Source: Holacanthus passer
Taxonomy: Eukaryota; Chordata; Actinopteri; Pomacanthidae
DNA: 64,000 nucleotides
NCBI GenBank assembly: GCA_025331565.1
Contig: JAFREQ010000014.1
Coordinates: 9,256,501-9,320,500, forward strand
Direction: 5' to 3'
Shown here: positions 60,680 to 64,000 of the stretch, in pieces
Position numbering within the stretch: the stretch's first letter is position 1
Layout of the letters: the number at the start of each line of letters is the position of its first letter
Position numbers and translations under genes: made by a program
Notes under the pieces: generated by a model
The model's database searches: none
Seen by the model: only the letters and a program-made list of their open reading frames with translations
What the model was told of the DNA's origin: nothing

Positions 60680-63600
60680 TCCTCTTCAAAATTAAGACAT
60701 TCTGCACAGAAACGCCCAGAATTGGTGACACAGGCAGTGATCTATTTGTGGTATATGTATTTTGAGAACTAAAATGGGCTACAGATCATGAAACAGCTGT
60801 GTCTGGACCTGCTTGAGATATTTGTGTGTGCGTGCACATGTGTGTGGGTTTGCGTCTATGTTTGTTTGCATGTATCACTGCCCCATCACACAATAATTAC
60901 AAAATGCATCTGATCCACTTCCCTGTCGAAGAAAAAAAAAGCATCACCACCCTCTCCTGTTAGTTTAGAGGGGACTGAGAGTGAAGGAAACATTTGATCT
61001 GCTTTTCATTAGCCCCTTTTATACCTGTCTGCTCCGCTGAGTTCTGACTGCAGTGAAAAGATGATCAAAGTCAGCGAGGAGAGTGTGATTAGCATCCCGG
61101 TCCAAGTGATTAGAACGTTGTAAGTTGATTAATAATCACTCGATTTGCCCTTTGCTGCAGAGCAGACACACTCGTTCCCTGCAATATCAAAGGCAAGACT
61201 CTGTCAAACAATGCACCAGTGTTCTTTTTGCCATATTGAAGCACAAACTGCACACGCTCGCACATAAAGCTGCAGCTCTCCTTTGATGCAAAATGTTCAA
61301 ACTGAATGTGTGAAGTTTGAACACCTGCATGAGCAACTCTCACATTGTACAATGTGACCACGTCCAGCACACCACCACCACTGTCTTCTAAGCCCTGCTG
61401 TACATAATTTACATTCTGTATAAACCATTTTCCTCGACATAACTGCTGCTGCCACTCGCACTGATGGTGTAGGTATACACAGAGACCCACAGAGAAGCAA
61501 TCAGAAAGCAGCACGAGCGATCTGCCAAGACATTCTGGGACGCTCATCAAAATAAGGAATTAATTAGGTGGTCCAAAAGCACATATAGCCTATAGAGCGT
61601 ACATGCTCTCAATTCCCATTTCATTGGAAATCGATAGCAGGTGGCCCATCTGAGCAGAAACTGCTGTTTACTCAGAGGCTGATTTTACCGGAGCTGTCAT
61701 AGTTTGTTGATTTAGCTGAGCCGTGTGTGTGTGTCAAAATAGAGAGACCGAAGGGGAGACAGAGAAACAGAGAGACGAGAGCAGAGAAAGACGGAGGGAG
61801 GAGGAAGTGTTGGAGCTACAGCTGGACACTGGCTGACCAAGCATGTTAGTCCACAGCTGGTGGCTGTCGACAGCTCGCTATTCCATTTCAGATGAACCCA
61901 TCAATTAACCACAGGCTGGTAGAGTTTTGCTCCAAAATGAGCCATCCGTGTTTGCCGTGGGAGGAAAATACATTATTGAATTATCTCAAAGTCACGGTTA
62001 AATAGCCAACTTATGAACCTTTTTTTTGGCATATGACCTCTTAAACCCATTTTCTCTCACGATGAGCGACGAGTTCTGCATGAAGATATCTCGCCTCTGC
62101 TTGACTCAATTGGAATAAAGTACAGGTCACATATTTCTGCAGCCTAGTCTGGATGTAAAAAAATTTGAATCCAAATCTGACAGTCAGTGGGTTGTTTGCT
62201 TTTCTTGCCAGGACACTGTCAATCAAATGTGGTGAAACAAGACAAGAATAACAACATCATCATTTTAGCGAGAGCCTCAAAATGATATATATTTACAGTG
62301 AAGTGACAAAGTCGTTGCTGTTGTAATTACGATGGGAGTAAATGTTAGTTTCCTGTTTTAATCTGACAAATGATGTTGTCCTGTCCTGGGCCAGAGGGGA
62401 AGACTTGTTGGATCCAACCACACCATCCAGAGTAAAGGGATTAGCTGAGTTTTTGAGTGTTGAATTCTGAACAAATAATGCCTCTGAGAGATTTTTTTGC
62501 AAATTTGATTGTTGCCTCTCTACATTAAATATTGAATGTTTTTCCGTTTTGATGTTAAATATTGAATTTTCAATGTTCAAAAACTTAAGATTTGAAATGG
62601 CATTCCGGAGAATTTATTACAAAGCAATATCTCATTACAAGGTGCGTGTCTATGAATTGTGAGCAGTTCAATCAAAGAGTGATTTTACTTTCCTGGGCTT
62701 ATTCATAAAATAATATTTAGAGACCAGAGGATACAAAAGAAGTGTTTCATAAAAAACAGCAAAGATCATGGAAAAGAGTAAAATTTAGTTTTTGTCTTGT
62801 GACCCCCAGATTGGAGACCATTAGATTTAATAATAGCATTGTACTTGTACTGTATGTAAATATAAATATGAGGTTGATGAGCGTCTTCTGTCCCACCTCG
62901 AGTGTCTCATCAGCGGCTAAATGTGACCCATCTGCTGCCCCCGTTGATATGGAAAAACTATTAACGTTGACCTATATGTGAACTGGATTGAGCACTTATT
63001 CATTCTGTTCTTGCAATCACAGTAATGATAGGACATATGCAAATCAGAGCTGAAGACATCATCATCTGTTCACGGTGAGGTCATGTCACCGCGTGTTTGA
63101 TTGCGTGTATTGATTCGCTCAGAAATATCAGCGTGGATTTACAAAGGACATATCTCCTCCCAGGAGTCGCCTCCTCTCCTCCAGAACACCCTCCTTCACC
63201 TTTCACCCCTCTCCTCTCCCGCTGTCATTTCTTCCCCTTATTCATCCCTCACCTTCCGATCCATTTCTGAGCATCTCTTTTAATTCACGATTCCCTTTCA
63301 GCCCTCCTTCCACATCTTGAGTCTTTTTTATCCTGCACATCATCCTGCTCTCTCAGCTTGATCTGCTTCCCAAACCTCTCAACAATCTTCCTCCAATTCT
63401 GCCTTCATCTGTCGCCTTCCCTCTCCCGCATCGTCTCGCCCTCCCTTCATCTCTCCGCTCTCTCTGCCTTCATTCACCTTAAGCCGCAGTTAATGATGAA
63501 TGAGACGTACCTCCCTCGGGCTCAGACCTGGAAAGCTCTGTGGGATAGCGGTCAGCTACCCAAAGGACATTCGGGCCTAATTCCTTATTCATGGGCTGCA

Positions 63601-64000
63601 TCCACACCGGTCCTGCCAGTCCTCTGTATCTCGAGAGACCCATCCCTCTCATGACACCCTATTTTCAAAATTAACGCTTTTTCCCTTAAAGCAATTTCTC
63701 CCTAGTTTCTCAAGTTATTTCTCCTTCCTTCACCACATGCTGCTACTCAGCAAGTGAGATATTTTTTGTGGAATTCATCCCCTGCATATTTCTCCCACCA
63801 AAGCCTATTTAAGATAGTGATACCTTCCCTCCTGCCTTCAATCCCCTTTGTCACTCAGCAGATCTATCTGGGAATACGTATTAGCATTTCCACAATACAG
63901 CAAAAAGAAGCAGACAAAGAAATTTAAATGCTGCTATGCAGAGTCTTAAACACATTAGGGCCCTGTTCATTTGCAGAAGTATAATCCACGTTCATTCATA

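Larger units (their letters stand above)
57009..64000. other. Upstream intergenic block with possible divergent promoter
   Basis: No coding exon recognised. Holds promoter-like sequence at 58245-58810, a degenerate TGAAC/TGAAT repeat at 58871-58937, (CT)n at 60643-60676 and a pyrimidine-rich strand at about 63160-63470. Sequence at 61860-62000 looks single-copy and AT-motif rich. Confidence 0.5.

Noticed and set aside
1..64000. Search for CRISPR arrays, defence genes, prophage or operons
   Set aside because: The tandem arrays here are microsatellites without spacer structure, and the only gene is a vertebrate ion channel exon.

Overview
This window looks like nuclear DNA from a ray-finned fish, probably a percomorph teleost. 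The evidence is one vertebrate voltage-gated potassium channel exon of the Kv4 (Shal) family, dense CA/TG, GA/CT and GATA microsatellites, and several interspersed repeats that I recognise from memory as typical of teleost genomes. There is no operon structure, no dense run of open reading frames, and no CRISPR array or phage. Almost all other open frames are short and unlike known proteins, and simple-sequence repeats create several of them.

The only confidently coding segment is the first coding exon of a Kv4 channel on the minus strand (42399-43500). It is closest to KCND3 (Kv4.3) by remembered comparison with the human KCND1, KCND2 and KCND3 proteins. It carries the conserved N-terminus, the zinc-binding T1 domain, S1-S5 and the start of the pore helix. 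It stops at a splice donor inside the first glycine codon of the GYG selectivity filter. A single-base frameshift in a G run at 43409-43412 separates the canonical start from the rest of the exon; a sequencing or assembly error is the likeliest cause. A splice acceptor at 43578-43580 and 77 bases of 5' UTR with two tiny upstream ORFs precede the start. Candidate non-coding first exons and a promoter lie at 44.3-44.9 kb.

Positions 42398 down to 1 are read as part of the following intron, because the next Kv4 exon (beginning with the YGD part of the filter) was not found. This stretch holds microsatellites, five fish interspersed repeats or repeat clusters (9.9, 25.6-26.1, 31.9-32.1, 33.4-35.1 and 36.5 kb), a G-quadruplex-type run, and a few CpG-dense patches that may be regulatory.

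Positions about 44.9-64 kb lie upstream of the channel gene. They contain two tRNA-derived SINE copies in opposite orientation (45.1-45.5 kb), a LINE 3' coding remnant beside a third SINE (51.2-51.8 kb), a MITE-like element with terminal inverted repeats (56.5-57.0 kb), a long GATA/GACA array (55.2-55.3 kb), and a promoter-like E-box plus YY1 patch with a splice donor on the plus strand near 58.7 kb. That patch could be the first exon of a divergent neighbour. I found no undescribed biological system; the observations most worth checking are the frameshift and the possible divergent promoter.
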